A DNA stretch of 64,000 nt. Source: Planococcus sp. ISL-110 (GTDB lineage: Bacteria; Bacillota; Bacilli; Bacillales_A; Planococcaceae). The position numbers were made by a program, and so were the translations under genes. Shown piece by piece: positions 42,411 to 50,910 of the stretch. Every line of letters begins with the position of its first letter. Within the stretch, counting starts at the first letter, position 1. The stretch lies in assembly GCF_018613575.1 (NCBI RefSeq), contig NZ_JAGGPX010000008.1:31661-95660 (forward strand), written 5' to 3'. The notes beneath the pieces were generated by a model. The model was not told the DNA's origin and did not search any database. It worked only from the letters and a program-made list of their open reading frames with translations.

Positions 42411-43071
42411 ATGGGGACGAATTATTGAATTGTGGCCGGAAATACAGACTGCCTTTTTTCAGACATTGACGATGATCGGCATTTCATTGGGTGTGGCGCT
42501 GATTGTTGGCCTGCCATTGGGAATCTTGTTATTCATTACAGACCGCGGCTTGTTTCTTGAAAATCAGCCGGTCAATGCTGTGGTTGGTTTTATTGTCAAC
42601 ATCGTGCGTTCCATTCCATTTATTATTCTATTGGTGGCACTCATCCCATTGACGAAATTCATTACAGGAACGACAATCGGCCCGATCGCGGCAAGTGTTT
42701 CTTTATCTGTTGCAGCGATTCCCTTTTTCGCACGGATTGTGGAAAACTCACTCCGTGAAATCGATAAAGGCGTTATCGAAGCCGCGATTGCAGTAGGGGC
42801 GACACCGTGGATGATCATTAAAGATGTTCTGCTTCCTGAAGCGAAAGCGAGCATTATCCAGGGTGTTACATTGACCATCATCAGCCTAGTCGCCTATTCA
42901 GCCATGGCTGGCGTTGTGGGAGGCGGAGGCATTGGAGATTTAGCCATCCGCTTCGGTTATTACAGGTACGATAACACCATCATGGTCGTCACAGTCGTCA
43001 TTTTGATTGTGCTGGTCCAATTGATTCAACAGGCAGGAGATTATACAGCGAAAGCCATCGATAAACGATAA
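42400..43071 (+). CDS. metI: methionine ABC transporter, permease
   Basis: A 223-residue MetI/MetP permease with five membrane helices and the ATPase contact loop (EIDKGVIEAAIAVGATPWMIIKDVLLPEAKASIIQGVTLTI). Overlaps the end of metN by 11 bases; TGGAGGTG 8 bases before the ATG. Confidence 0.95.
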   Translation: MGIEWGRIIELWPEIQTAFFQTLTMIGISLGVALIVGLPLGILLFITDRGLFLENQPVNAVVGFIVNIVRSIPFIILLVALIPLTKFITGTTIGPIAASVSLSVAAIPFFARIVENSLREIDKGVIEAAIAVGATPWMIIKDVLLPEAKASIIQGVTLTIISLVAYSAMAGVVGGGGIGDLAIRFGYYRYDNTIMVVTVVILIVLVQLIQQAGDYTAKAIDKR

Positions 43072-43083
43072 GGGGAGAATAAC

Positions 43084-43914
43084 ATGAAAAAATTAGGATT
43101 GGTATTGGCAGCGAGCGCATTGGTATTGGCAGCATGCGGCGGCGGAGAAGAAAGCGACTCTGCAGGAACGACAGAAGAAGCTTCGAAGGACATTAAATTA
43201 GGGGCAACCGCAGGACCATACAGCGATATGCTGAGCAAGGCAATCGTGCCTAGTCTGGAAGAAAAAGGATATACGGTGGAACTGGTGGAATTCAGCGATT
43301 ACATTCAGCCGAACGTAGCGCTTGATGGCGGCGATATCGATGCCAACCTGTTCCAGCACACGATTTACCTGGAAAACTTCGAACAGGAGAACGGCATGGA
43401 CCTGTCTGCACTGATTACTGTGCCGACAGCGCCTATGGGCATCTATTCAAATCAATTCGATTCATTGGAAGCTGTTGAGGATGGAGCGACTATCGCGATT
43501 CCAAACGATCCGGTAAATGGCGCACGCGCTTTGCTGATGCTGCAGGATCAAGGCTTGGTTGAGCTGGATCCTGAAGCGGAAGTTCTTCAAGCTTCGGAGA
43601 GAGATGTCGTCACAAATACAAAAAACCTGGAGTTTCAGCCAATCGAAGCAGGCCAGTTGCCGCGTGCGGTTGATGGCTCTGATTTAGCGGCTGTACCCGG
43701 AAACTTTGCAATAGCTGCGGACATGGATCTTCTTGACGCATTGGCACTTGAGAATATGCCGGACCAATACCGCAATGTTGTAGCGGTCAATGCTGAAAAT
43801 GAAGAAAGTGAATTGGCGCAGGACTTAGTGGAAATTGTAGAATCGGAAGAGTTTGAAGCAGTAATCGATGCGGAATTTGAAGGTTTCGGTAAGCCTGAGT
43901 GGATGGCCGAATAA
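43084..43914 (+). CDS. metQ: methionine ABC transporter, substrate-binding lipoprotein
   Basis: A 276-residue NLPA/MetQ lipoprotein: lipobox VLAAC at residues 15-19, KLGATAGPYSDMLSKAIVPSLEEKGYTVELVEFSDYIQPNVALDGGDIDANLFQHTIYL, and IAIPNDPVNGARALLMLQDQGLVEL. Binds methionine outside the membrane for MetNI. AGGGGAG precedes the ATG; the operon ends at the terminator 15 bases on. Confidence 0.95.
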   Translation: MKKLGLVLAASALVLAACGGGEESDSAGTTEEASKDIKLGATAGPYSDMLSKAIVPSLEEKGYTVELVEFSDYIQPNVALDGGDIDANLFQHTIYLENFEQENGMDLSALITVPTAPMGIYSNQFDSLEAVEDGATIAIPNDPVNGARALLMLQDQGLVELDPEAEVLQASERDVVTNTKNLEFQPIEAGQLPRAVDGSDLAAVPGNFAIAADMDLLDALALENMPDQYRNVVAVNAENEESELAQDLVEIVESEEFEAVIDAEFEGFGKPEWMAE

Positions 43915-43928
43915 TACTTCCCATACAG

Positions 43929-43962
43929 AAAGCCGCTCCAGAAAAATCTGGAGCGGCTTTTA
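43929..43962. terminator. intrinsic terminator after metQ
   Basis: AAAGCCGCTCCAGA pairs with TCTGGAGCGGCTTT across a short loop, followed by TATC and T-rich sequence. Confidence 0.85.
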
Positions 43963-43968
43963 TCTATT

Positions 43969-44571
43969 TTAAAGGGTGTCACTAGCAAATGACGCTTTGT
44001 CCGCTTTTCGGGAAATCACTTTGACCATATGGTGGAAAGGCTCACCGATAATGGTCCACGGTTCGGAAATGGAATAGCCGAGGCGTTTGTACAGGCGGAT
44101 GGCACCTTCTTTATCGATGTCGACATTCAGCGAAAGTTTGCCGCCTCCTTGAGAAAGAATCAGCTCTTCTGCAAAATCGAATAGCTTGGAGCCGATTCCT
44201 TGCCCCTGACAGGCTGGATCGACTGAAACGGTATCGATATACCATTCATCAGTATGGGCTTCAGGTTCAATTGTCCGATAATGCCCCTGCTTTTTGAGCT
44301 GTTCAATTAAAAAGCGGTCCAGGGCTGCGGCTTGATTGCCATGATAAAGCACCAAGGCACCGGCAATAGCCCCATTTACTGTGGCGGTATAAGTATAGCG
44401 GTGGCTATGGCGTGTGTGTTCCCCGCGGATCATACCCACTACTTTTTCCAGTACAGCTGCCGGCTCTTTTTGCGCCGTCATATGGTCAGCGATGTCGCCG
44501 ATTGCATTGATAATAAGCGGTGCGATTTTTTCTGCATCTTCCGAACGCGCTTGTCGTATAATGACATCCAT
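43969..44571 (-). CDS. GNAT family N-acetyltransferase
   Basis: A 200-residue GNAT acetyltransferase: VIIRQARSEDAEKIAPLIINA at the start, IDTVSVDPACQGQGIGSKLFDFAEE as the acetyl-CoA-binding motif A, and NVDIDKEGAIRLYKRLGY. Substrate unknown; no special neighbour. GGAGGAAC lies just before the ATG at 44571. Confidence 0.85.
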   Translation of the reverse strand: MDVIIRQARSEDAEKIAPLIINAIGDIADHMTAQKEPAAVLEKVVGMIRGEHTRHSHRYTYTATVNGAIAGALVLYHGNQAAALDRFLIEQLKKQGHYRTIEPEAHTDEWYIDTVSVDPACQGQGIGSKLFDFAEELILSQGGGKLSLNVDIDKEGAIRLYKRLGYSISEPWTIIGEPFHHMVKVISRKADKASFASDTL

Positions 44572-44649
44572 TGGGTGTTCCTCCTATTTGCTTGCGTTAA
44601 TTCTACTGTGACTGAAATAATGAAAGAAGTAAATACTATTGAATGGAAG

Positions 44650-44780
44650 AGGGTTGCCTATACACATTGCTTCGCCCAACCCTACGCGACGTCAGCTGCA
44701 TGACCCGCATCCTGCGGGCCCGAAAGCGGAGTTGATTTGCGGAATATCAGTAGGCGAAGATCATCAGTTCAACTTATATA
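44650..44780. repeat. partial copy of the TIR repeat (right end)
   Basis: Ends with TTCAACTTATATA (44768-44780), the same 13-bp terminus as the 23 kb element, preceded by GCCCGAAAGCGGAGTTGATTTGCGGAATATC, the inverse of the core next to the left end of the 60.5 kb copy. The left terminus is missing, so the left limit is approximate. Confidence 0.6.
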
Positions 44781-44822
44781 GTTGGAATTACAAAAAACGA
44801 GTATATGAAGGAGAGAATGGAT

Positions 44823-45272
44823 ATGGCATTGCATAGTTTTCATTTAAAGGCGGATTGGCCTGGTCTCCGCAACGATGTGGGAGACATTGAAGTCGGCAGT
44901 TTAAAGACCCGAATTTCAATTCCTCCTGAAATGGATGGTCCGGGAATTGGCACGAATCCGGATGAGATGCTGCTGGGGGCTGCGGCGACCTGTTACATCA
45001 TTACGCTTGCCGCTATGATGGAACGCAGCAAATTGGAAAAACAATCGCTGACGATGGAATCAGAAGGCATTGTGGAAGTGGAAAAAGGTGTCATTACCTA
45101 TAAGCGCATCATCCATAAACCCACAGTGGTGCTGAAAGCTGACGCTTCGGAAAAGGACTTGTCATTGGCGCAGAAACTGGCCGAAAAAGCTGAAAGTTCC
45201 TGCATGATCACACGTGCAATCAAAGGCAATGTGGAAATTGAATTGCAGGCGGATATCAGAACGGAACTTTAA
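44823..45272 (+). CDS. OsmC family peroxidase/redox protein
   Basis: A 149-residue OsmC/Ohr-fold protein: KTRISIPPEMDGPGIGTNPDEMLLGAAATCYIITLAAMMERSKL with the first redox Cys57, and AEKAESSCMITRAIKGNVEI with Cys127. This SACCase-type pair reduces organic hydroperoxides; the exact subfamily (OsmC, Ohr or YhfA) is not decided. Three ATGs are close; AAGGAG at 44808-44813 best fits 44823. Confidence 0.85.
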   Translation: MALHSFHLKADWPGLRNDVGDIEVGSLKTRISIPPEMDGPGIGTNPDEMLLGAAATCYIITLAAMMERSKLEKQSLTMESEGIVEVEKGVITYKRIIHKPTVVLKADASEKDLSLAQKLAEKAESSCMITRAIKGNVEIELQADIRTEL

Positions 45273-45287
45273 ATTTCTTCAACTTAC

Positions 45288-45319
45288 TTCATCCATTTCA
45301 AAAATGGATGAATTTTTTT
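45288..45319 (+). terminator. intrinsic terminator after OsmC
   Basis: TTCATCCATTT pairs with AAATGGATGAA, followed by TTTTTTT. Confidence 0.88.
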
Positions 45320-45411
45320 GTTTGGGCGGTCTTAAAAACGAGCATTTTCTTTACACGAAGTGTGATAGACTCTAAATATTAAAAATTCAGTATTGTTTAG
45401 GAGTATCCAAT

Positions 45412-46986
45412 ATGCGGAATCTATCGCTTCAAGCGAAAATTATTTTATTGAGTATGTCACTCATCCTATTTGTCACCATTGTTTTTGGAGGAATTGTCAT
45501 CTATAACGAAATTGGCGACACCAAAGAAAATGTCGGCACGCGTGCATTGGAAACCGCAATCGGCATTTCCGTGATGCCAAGTATCGTTAAAGCAATGGAT
45601 GATCAAAATCCGGAAGATAGCATACAGCCTTTAGCTGAATATATGAGAAGGCAAGTTGGAGCGGAATTTATTGTAGTTGGAAATAAAGAAGGAATTCGTT
45701 ATTCTCACCCCAATCCTTTGCAAATCGGCAAAAAAATGGTCGGGGGCGACAATGACCGGGCATTGGCAAACGCCGAATTTTATACATCTGAAGCCCGGGG
45801 TTCACTGGGTCCGAGTTTGAGGGGGAAAGCCCCAATCTTCGATGGCGATGGCAATGTAGTGGGATTAGTGTCGGTTGGTTATTTGCTGGAGGATGTTCAA
45901 CAGTTGATCATCGGGAAAACTTTAGAGCTGCTGCAGTTCGTGTTGCTGGCATTGGCGATCGGGATAATCGGCAGCATCCTGCTGGCCAGGAATATCCGGA
46001 AAGAAACAATGGGGCTGGAGCCGCGAGAAATAGCGGCAATGTACCGGGACCGTGAAGCCTTGCTTTCTTCAATAGTCGAAGGGGTGGTGGCCATTGACAA
46101 TCAAGGGAAAATCACAGAAATCAATCAATCTGCAGAAAGGATGCTTGGACTTACGCAAGCTTCGATCAATTCCGATATTGCTGAAGTCATACCCCAATCA
46201 AAAATGAAAGAAGCCCTGCAATCCGAGAGAACAGTCCGCAACGAGGAAATGTTGATCGGCAATAAGGTGCTTATCATCAACCGTACGCAAATCACGCATG
46301 AAGGCCAAATCGTTGGCGTGGTTTCAACTTTTCGTGAGAAAACGGATATTCAGGAAGTATTAGAGACTTTGTCGGAAATCCAGCAGTATTCAGAAGGGCT
46401 GCGGGCTCAAACCCATGAATATTCCAATAAGCTGTATGCGATATCAGGATTGCTGCAGCTTGGACAAAAAGAGGAAGCCATTGACTTGATTCAACGGGAA
46501 ACCCGGATTCACGAAATCCAGACAAAACATATGCTGGACCATATTCAGGATAAAAAAGTTCAGGCCATTTTACTTGGCAAAATGGGAAAGGCTTCTGAAA
46601 ACAAAGTAAACCTGATAATTGATGAAAATAGCTCACTAGAGGCACTCCCGGAACATTTCGATATTGCCAAGCTGATTCATATTTTAGGGAATCTGATAGA
46701 CAATGCGATTGAAGAAGTAGCGCAGCAACCTACCAAAGAGGTATCCTTTTTTGTCACCGATTTGGGCCGTGATTTGGTCATTGAAGTAGAAGACACCGGC
46801 CGTGGCATTCAGTCTGAGCACATGAAAAACTTATTCAATCTGGGTTTTTCAACAAAGCTTGGGAAAAAAGACAGAGGCTATGGACTGGCAATTGTGCAGC
46901 AAGCAGTTGAGGAATTGAAAGGGACGATAGAAGTCGATTCGGAATTGAAGCGAGGCACCGTCTTCACAGTCTTTTTGCCGAAATAG
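45412..46986 (+). CDS. CitA/DcuS-family sensor histidine kinase
   Basis: A 524-residue membrane kinase. Helix 1 (IILLSMSLILFVTIVFGGIVIY, residues about 10-32) and helix 2 (about 165-187) enclose an extracytoplasmic sensor with the PDC/Cache marks of citrate and dicarboxylate sensors (RRQVGAEFIVVGNKEGIRYSHPNPLQIGKKMVGGD...GKAPIFDGDGNVVGLVSVGYL). A cytoplasmic PAS domain (AIDNQGKITEINQSAERMLGL), the short phosphoacceptor box QTHEYSNKLYAISGLLQLG, and an ATPase domain with GNLIDNAIEE, EDTGRGI, GYGLAIV follow. Placed before a response regulator and a tricarboxylate transporter, it probably senses citrate or a related acid and switches that transporter on. Confidence 0.9.
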   Translation: MRNLSLQAKIILLSMSLILFVTIVFGGIVIYNEIGDTKENVGTRALETAIGISVMPSIVKAMDDQNPEDSIQPLAEYMRRQVGAEFIVVGNKEGIRYSHPNPLQIGKKMVGGDNDRALANAEFYTSEARGSLGPSLRGKAPIFDGDGNVVGLVSVGYLLEDVQQLIIGKTLELLQFVLLALAIGIIGSILLARNIRKETMGLEPREIAAMYRDREALLSSIVEGVVAIDNQGKITEINQSAERMLGLTQASINSDIAEVIPQSKMKEALQSERTVRNEEMLIGNKVLIINRTQITHEGQIVGVVSTFREKTDIQEVLETLSEIQQYSEGLRAQTHEYSNKLYAISGLLQLGQKEEAIDLIQRETRIHEIQTKHMLDHIQDKKVQAILLGKMGKASENKVNLIIDENSSLEALPEHFDIAKLIHILGNLIDNAIEEVAQQPTKEVSFFVTDLGRDLVIEVEDTGRGIQSEHMKNLFNLGFSTKLGKKDRGYGLAIVQQAVEELKGTIEVDSELKRGTVFTVFLPK

Positions 46987-47004
46987 GAAAGTAGGGAGAT
47001 ATGA

Positions 47005-47679
47005 ATGATACACGTATATATTGCCGAAGATGATTTTCGTGTGGCAAATATCCATGAACAATTCCTGCAGAAAATCCCCGAAGTGAATTTACTCGGGAAA
47101 GCAGGCAACTGCAAAGAAACCTTAAAAGCGGTAAAAAAGCATAAAGTTGATTTGGTCATTCTGGACAACTATATGCCCGATGGCTTAGGCATCGATTTGA
47201 TTGATGATATCCGTGCAGCGAGCCCCCACACCGACATTATCCTGGTATCAGCTGAAAATGATAAGGCATATGTTGAAACGGCTATCCGCAAAGGTGTAAA
47301 AGGCATCATCATCAAGCCGGCTACCTTGGAAAGGTTTGTTTCGACAATCATTAAATATATAGAAAATAAAAAAACGCTGCAAAACACCAGCGACATTGAT
47401 CAGCATTTTCTGGATGATTTCTTTGGTGTTGAGCTTATTCAAAAACCAGTCGCTGGGGCAAAGGGAATCGATCCACTGACCTTGCAGAAGGTTAGAGAGG
47501 TGTTAACGGGACAACCATTGGGCATCACTGCTGAAAAAATGGGAGAGCAGATGGGTGCTTCCCGAACGACGGCCCGCCGTTATTTGGAACATCTTGTGGC
47601 CATTGACGAATGTTTTGCTGAATTGGCGTATGGGATTGTCGGAAGGCCAGAACGGCATTATTATATGAAAAAAGACTGA
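47005..47679 (+). CDS. CitB/DcuR-family response regulator
   Basis: A 224-residue regulator. Receiver domain residues 1-120 with the acidic pocket EDD, the phosphoacceptor Asp in VDLVILDNYMPDG and the Lys in GIIIKPAT; C-terminal helix-turn-helix (DPLTLQKVREVLTGQPLGITAEKMGEQMGASRTTARRYLEHLVAIDECFAELAYGIVGRPERHYYM) typical of CitB/DcuR/DctR. Follows its kinase by 18 bases with GGGAG before the ATG. Likely binds upstream of tctC. A terminator follows. Confidence 0.9.
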   Translation: MIHVYIAEDDFRVANIHEQFLQKIPEVNLLGKAGNCKETLKAVKKHKVDLVILDNYMPDGLGIDLIDDIRAASPHTDIILVSAENDKAYVETAIRKGVKGIIIKPATLERFVSTIIKYIENKKTLQNTSDIDQHFLDDFFGVELIQKPVAGAKGIDPLTLQKVREVLTGQPLGITAEKMGEQMGASRTTARRYLEHLVAIDECFAELAYGIVGRPERHYYMKKD

Positions 47680-47706
47680 TTCCAGCAATCAGTCTTTTTT
47701 TTTTTG
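47668..47706 (+). terminator. intrinsic terminator after the response regulator
   Basis: AAAAAAGACTGATT pairs with AATCAGTCTTTTTT and continues into more T residues. Confidence 0.9.
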
Positions 47707-47756
47707 CGTGAACTTTATGAACAAAAAGCATTCTAAACTCTTTATACAACTTATTT

Positions 47757-47793
47757 TGCAAACGGTTACATTCTGAAAATTCAAAGTTATACT
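47757..47793 (+). promoter_or_regulatory. tct operon promoter overlapped by a cre site
   Basis: GTTACA (47765-47770), 17 bases, TATACT (47788-47793). TGCAAACGGTTACA (47757-47770) matches the CcpA cre consensus TGWNANCGNTNWCA at all but one position and covers the -35, so glucose repression of the transporter is likely. Confidence 0.62.
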
Positions 47794-47826
47794 CAGGTTA
47801 ATTAAAAAACACGAGGAGGAAATTAA

Positions 47827-48837
47827 ATGAAAAAGACTATGCTTACAACTATTTTAGCTGCCAGTGCTTTAGTATTCGCTGGATGCAACTCGGAAGAATC
47901 CACGAACGGGGAAACAGGTGAAAGTGGAGCGTTTGAACCTTCACAAAACATCGAAATGGTAGCACCCGCAGGAGCAGGTGGCGGCTGGGACACAACGGCC
48001 CGTGAAGTGGCAAGGGTCTTCGGAGAAACAGGAATCCTTGAAGAGAATATGACAGTCGTCAATAAAGAAGGTGGCGGAGGCGCGATTGCCTGGGCTTACA
48101 TTCATGGACAAGATGACAGTCCTTACAATTTGTTTGTGTCATCTCCTCCATTGATGTTCGTCCCTTTAAATGGACAATCCGAGTTTGGCCATGAAGACTT
48201 TACACCATTAGCCAATATGATTGCAGATTACGGTGCTTTTGCGGTAAGCGCAGACAGCGAATGGGACGACTTGAATAGCTTGTTCGACCAGATGAAAGAA
48301 GATCCTGAAAGTGTGACGGTCGTCGGAACATCCGCACCAGGCAGTATGGATCACATGCAGTTTGTCCGCATCGCAAAAGCGGCAGGTGTTGACCCGACAA
48401 AGATCAAGTATGTGTCCGACCAGGATGGCGGGGCATTGACTTCAGTTTTGAACGGATCGGTTGATGTATTTTCAACAGGCGTAGGTGAAGTGGTTGAACA
48501 AGTGCGTGCTGGAAACATCAAAATTCTCGGCATAACAGCTGAAGAACGTTTGGAAGGTGAAGTTCTTTCAGACTTCCCTACAGCCATTGAACAAGGGATT
48601 GATGAAAGCTTCATCAACTGGCGTGGATTCTTTGGACCGCCAAACATGGACCCAGCGGCAGTAGAGTTTTACGAAGCGAAATTCCAGGAACTGAGTGAAT
48701 CTGAAGAATTTGCTGAAGTGCGTAAGAAATATGGATGGAACGAAATGTACATGAATTCGGAAGAATATGAAGAGTTTCTGAATGCTGAGTATGAAGAAAT
48801 CGAAATACTATTGGAAGAAATAGGTTTAGGAAACTAA
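47827..48837 (+). CDS. tctC: tripartite tricarboxylate transporter, substrate-binding lipoprotein
   Basis: A 336-residue TctC/Bug-family receptor: lipobox ALVFAGC at residues 14-20, then IEMVAPAGAGGGWDTTAREVARVFGETGILEENMTVVNKEGGGGAIAWAYIHG, the loops that bind a di- or tricarboxylate in this family, and VVGTSAPGSMDHMQFVRIAKAAGVDPTKIKYVSDQDGGALTSVLNGSVDVFSTGVGEV. Works outside the membrane with TctAB. GAGGAGGAAATTAA precedes the ATG. The AGAGGGWDT-type variation suggests a ligand near citrate but does not fix it. Confidence 0.9.
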   Translation: MKKTMLTTILAASALVFAGCNSEESTNGETGESGAFEPSQNIEMVAPAGAGGGWDTTAREVARVFGETGILEENMTVVNKEGGGGAIAWAYIHGQDDSPYNLFVSSPPLMFVPLNGQSEFGHEDFTPLANMIADYGAFAVSADSEWDDLNSLFDQMKEDPESVTVVGTSAPGSMDHMQFVRIAKAAGVDPTKIKYVSDQDGGALTSVLNGSVDVFSTGVGEVVEQVRAGNIKILGITAEERLEGEVLSDFPTAIEQGIDESFINWRGFFGPPNMDPAAVEFYEAKFQELSESEEFAEVRKKYGWNEMYMNSEEYEEFLNAEYEEIEILLEEIGLGN

Positions 48838-48902
48838 AAGAAGCAGAAACCGAATAGTCATTATTCGGTTTCTCTCTTTTCAGTCTGAAGGAGGCGTTCC
48901 AT

Positions 48903-49361
48903 TTGCTGTCAACAATAAATCAACGAATCGGTCTTATCCTATTTATCATTGCAGCCATTTACTTGTTCTTGAGCTTTCAGCTGCCCAATTATCCGTATGC
49001 TCCTATAGATGCAGATGTTATCCCAAAAGGCTTGGGTGTACTGATGCTTGTCCTTTCAGCTGCTTTGTTTTTCTCTAGAGTTATTGAGACTGAAGCTGAA
49101 AAAGAGAAGCGCAACATTCCAAAGAAAGAATTGCTGGTGTTATTGGCTGTCTTTGCGATGATTTTCTTCTATATTCTATTATTTGAACTAATTGGGTTCA
49201 TCATTATGACAACTGTGTTTATTTTTTTCAGTTCCTGGTTTTTGGGTTATACCAAATGGAAAACAAATATCATCGTTTCAATTTTATTTCCTTTGGGCAT
49301 GTACGCGATTTTTGTTTTTGCGTTAGGAATCTCGCTGCCTAGAGGCATTTTACCAATATAG
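48903..49361 (+). CDS. tctB: tripartite tricarboxylate transporter, small membrane subunit
   Basis: A 152-residue TctB protein with four membrane helices (RIGLILFIIAAIYLFLSFQLP; KGLGVLMLVLSAALFFSRVI; LLVLLAVFAMIFFYILLFELIGFIIMTTVFIFFSSWFLGY; IVSILFPLGMYAIFVFALGISLPRG). TTG at 48903 is the start, 6 bases after AAGGAGGCG. Companion of TctA. Confidence 0.88.
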   Translation: MLSTINQRIGLILFIIAAIYLFLSFQLPNYPYAPIDADVIPKGLGVLMLVLSAALFFSRVIETEAEKEKRNIPKKELLVLLAVFAMIFFYILLFELIGFIIMTTVFIFFSSWFLGYTKWKTNIIVSILFPLGMYAIFVFALGISLPRGILPI

Positions 49362-49375
49362 GGGGTGTGGATTTT

Positions 49376-50875
49376 ATGAATGCTTTTGACGGAATGATAA
49401 CAGGTTTCCAAGTCGCTTTAAGCTGGGAAGGCATCTTGTTTGTTTTAATCGGTGTAATCGTAGGTACACTGATCGGGATGATGCCTGGCCTGGGACCAAT
49501 CAGCGCCATCGCGATTATGATCCCCATCACATACGGAATGGATCCGGCACCGGCACTGGTAATGATGGCTGGTGTTTATTATGGAGCGGTATTTGGTGGA
49601 TCGACCTCTTCAATCCTATTGAACGCTCCAGGAATATCAGGTACCGTTGCAACTGCTTTTGATGGTTATCCAATGGCCCAGCAAGGCAAGGCAGGGAAAG
49701 CGCTGGCTATCGCAGCGATAGCTTCATTCTTTGGTGGGACGGTATCGGTCATCATGCTGATGCTGTTGGCACCTGCTTTATCCAGTGTGGCAATTTCCTT
49801 TGGGCCACCCGCCTATTTCGCTTTGATGCTGATGGGGCTGACGGCCATCTCAAGTTTATCTGAAGGTTCTACTATAAAAGCCATGATATCTGCTGTAGCC
49901 GGAGTGATGGTTGTTACTATAGGGATTGACCCACAAACCGGTACACAGCGATTTACTTTCGGAAATGTAAACTTGTTTGATGGATTTGACTTTTTGATTA
50001 TTGCACTTGGCTTGTTCGCCATTGCAGAAGTATGTATGCTGGTCCTCAACCGAAAAAATCGCAGTTTGAGTGATGACCAAAAGCTTGGAAGTCTGAAGGT
50101 AACACGAGCAGACTTGAAAGAGATGAGCGGTCCGATGACGCGCCAATCATTTGTTGGATTCATCCTGGGTGTATTGCCTGGAGCAGGTGCAACAATCGCT
50201 TCGTTCATCAGTTATATTTTCGAAAAACGGATTTCGAAAAATCCAGAGGAATTCGGAAAAGGATCCATTAAAGGATTAGCTGCTCCAGAAAGTTCCAACA
50301 ACGCAGCAACAAGTGGCGCATTTGTGCCGCTGCTGAGTCTTGGTATCCCAGGTTCAGGAACAACAGCAGTCATGTTGGGAGCATTTCTGGTACTAGGCGT
50401 CCAGCCGGGTCCGCTTTTGATGACTGACCGTCCTGAAATCTTTTGGGGAATTATTGCAAGTATGTACTTAGGGAATATTTTTCTTTTGGTCTTGAATTTG
50501 CCCCTTATTCCATACCTGGCTAAAATCCTAAGTATTCCAAGACCTTTATTGATTTCATTGGTCATTATGTTCAGTTTGATCGGCGTCTATTCAATCAGCT
50601 TTAATGTGTTTGACCTCTATATGCTGCTTGTTTTTGGGGCATTGGGTTTTGCTATGCGGGTCTTTTCTTTTCCGGCTCCTCCGTTTATCCTGGCATTCAT
50701 CCTGGGTGGCATGATGGAGCAGGCGTTCAGACAATCTATGACGATTTCAAATGGCAACTTAGCGATTTTTGTCAACAGCCCATTGCCTTTGTCGTTAATT
50801 CTCATTGCCTTCTTGTCGCTTGTTATACCGGGTCTTCTGAAATGGAGAGGCCGTCGCAGGCTGGCTAAAATGTAA
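49376..50875 (+). CDS. tctA: tripartite tricarboxylate transporter, large membrane subunit
   Basis: A 499-residue TctA channel with about 11-12 membrane helices and the two repeated family motifs: GTLIGMMPGLGPISAIAIMIPITYGMDPAPALVMMAGVYYGAVFGGSTSSILLNAPG and LGVLPGAGATIASFISYIFEKR followed by AAPESSNNAATSGAFVPLLSLGIPGSGTTAVMLGAF. ATG at 49376 with GGGGGTG 8 bases upstream is preferred to the GTG at 49367. Energy is the proton or sodium gradient. The operon may continue into the SLC13-type gene 35 bases on. Confidence 0.93.
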   Translation: MNAFDGMITGFQVALSWEGILFVLIGVIVGTLIGMMPGLGPISAIAIMIPITYGMDPAPALVMMAGVYYGAVFGGSTSSILLNAPGISGTVATAFDGYPMAQQGKAGKALAIAAIASFFGGTVSVIMLMLLAPALSSVAISFGPPAYFALMLMGLTAISSLSEGSTIKAMISAVAGVMVVTIGIDPQTGTQRFTFGNVNLFDGFDFLIIALGLFAIAEVCMLVLNRKNRSLSDDQKLGSLKVTRADLKEMSGPMTRQSFVGFILGVLPGAGATIASFISYIFEKRISKNPEEFGKGSIKGLAAPESSNNAATSGAFVPLLSLGIPGSGTTAVMLGAFLVLGVQPGPLLMTDRPEIFWGIIASMYLGNIFLLVLNLPLIPYLAKILSIPRPLLISLVIMFSLIGVYSISFNVFDLYMLLVFGALGFAMRVFSFPAPPFILAFILGGMMEQAFRQSMTISNGNLAIFVNSPLPLSLILIAFLSLVIPGLLKWRGRRRLAKM

Positions 50876-50910
50876 GGAGGAGATCGTGTGAGTTTTTCTG
50901 GACTTCGACC

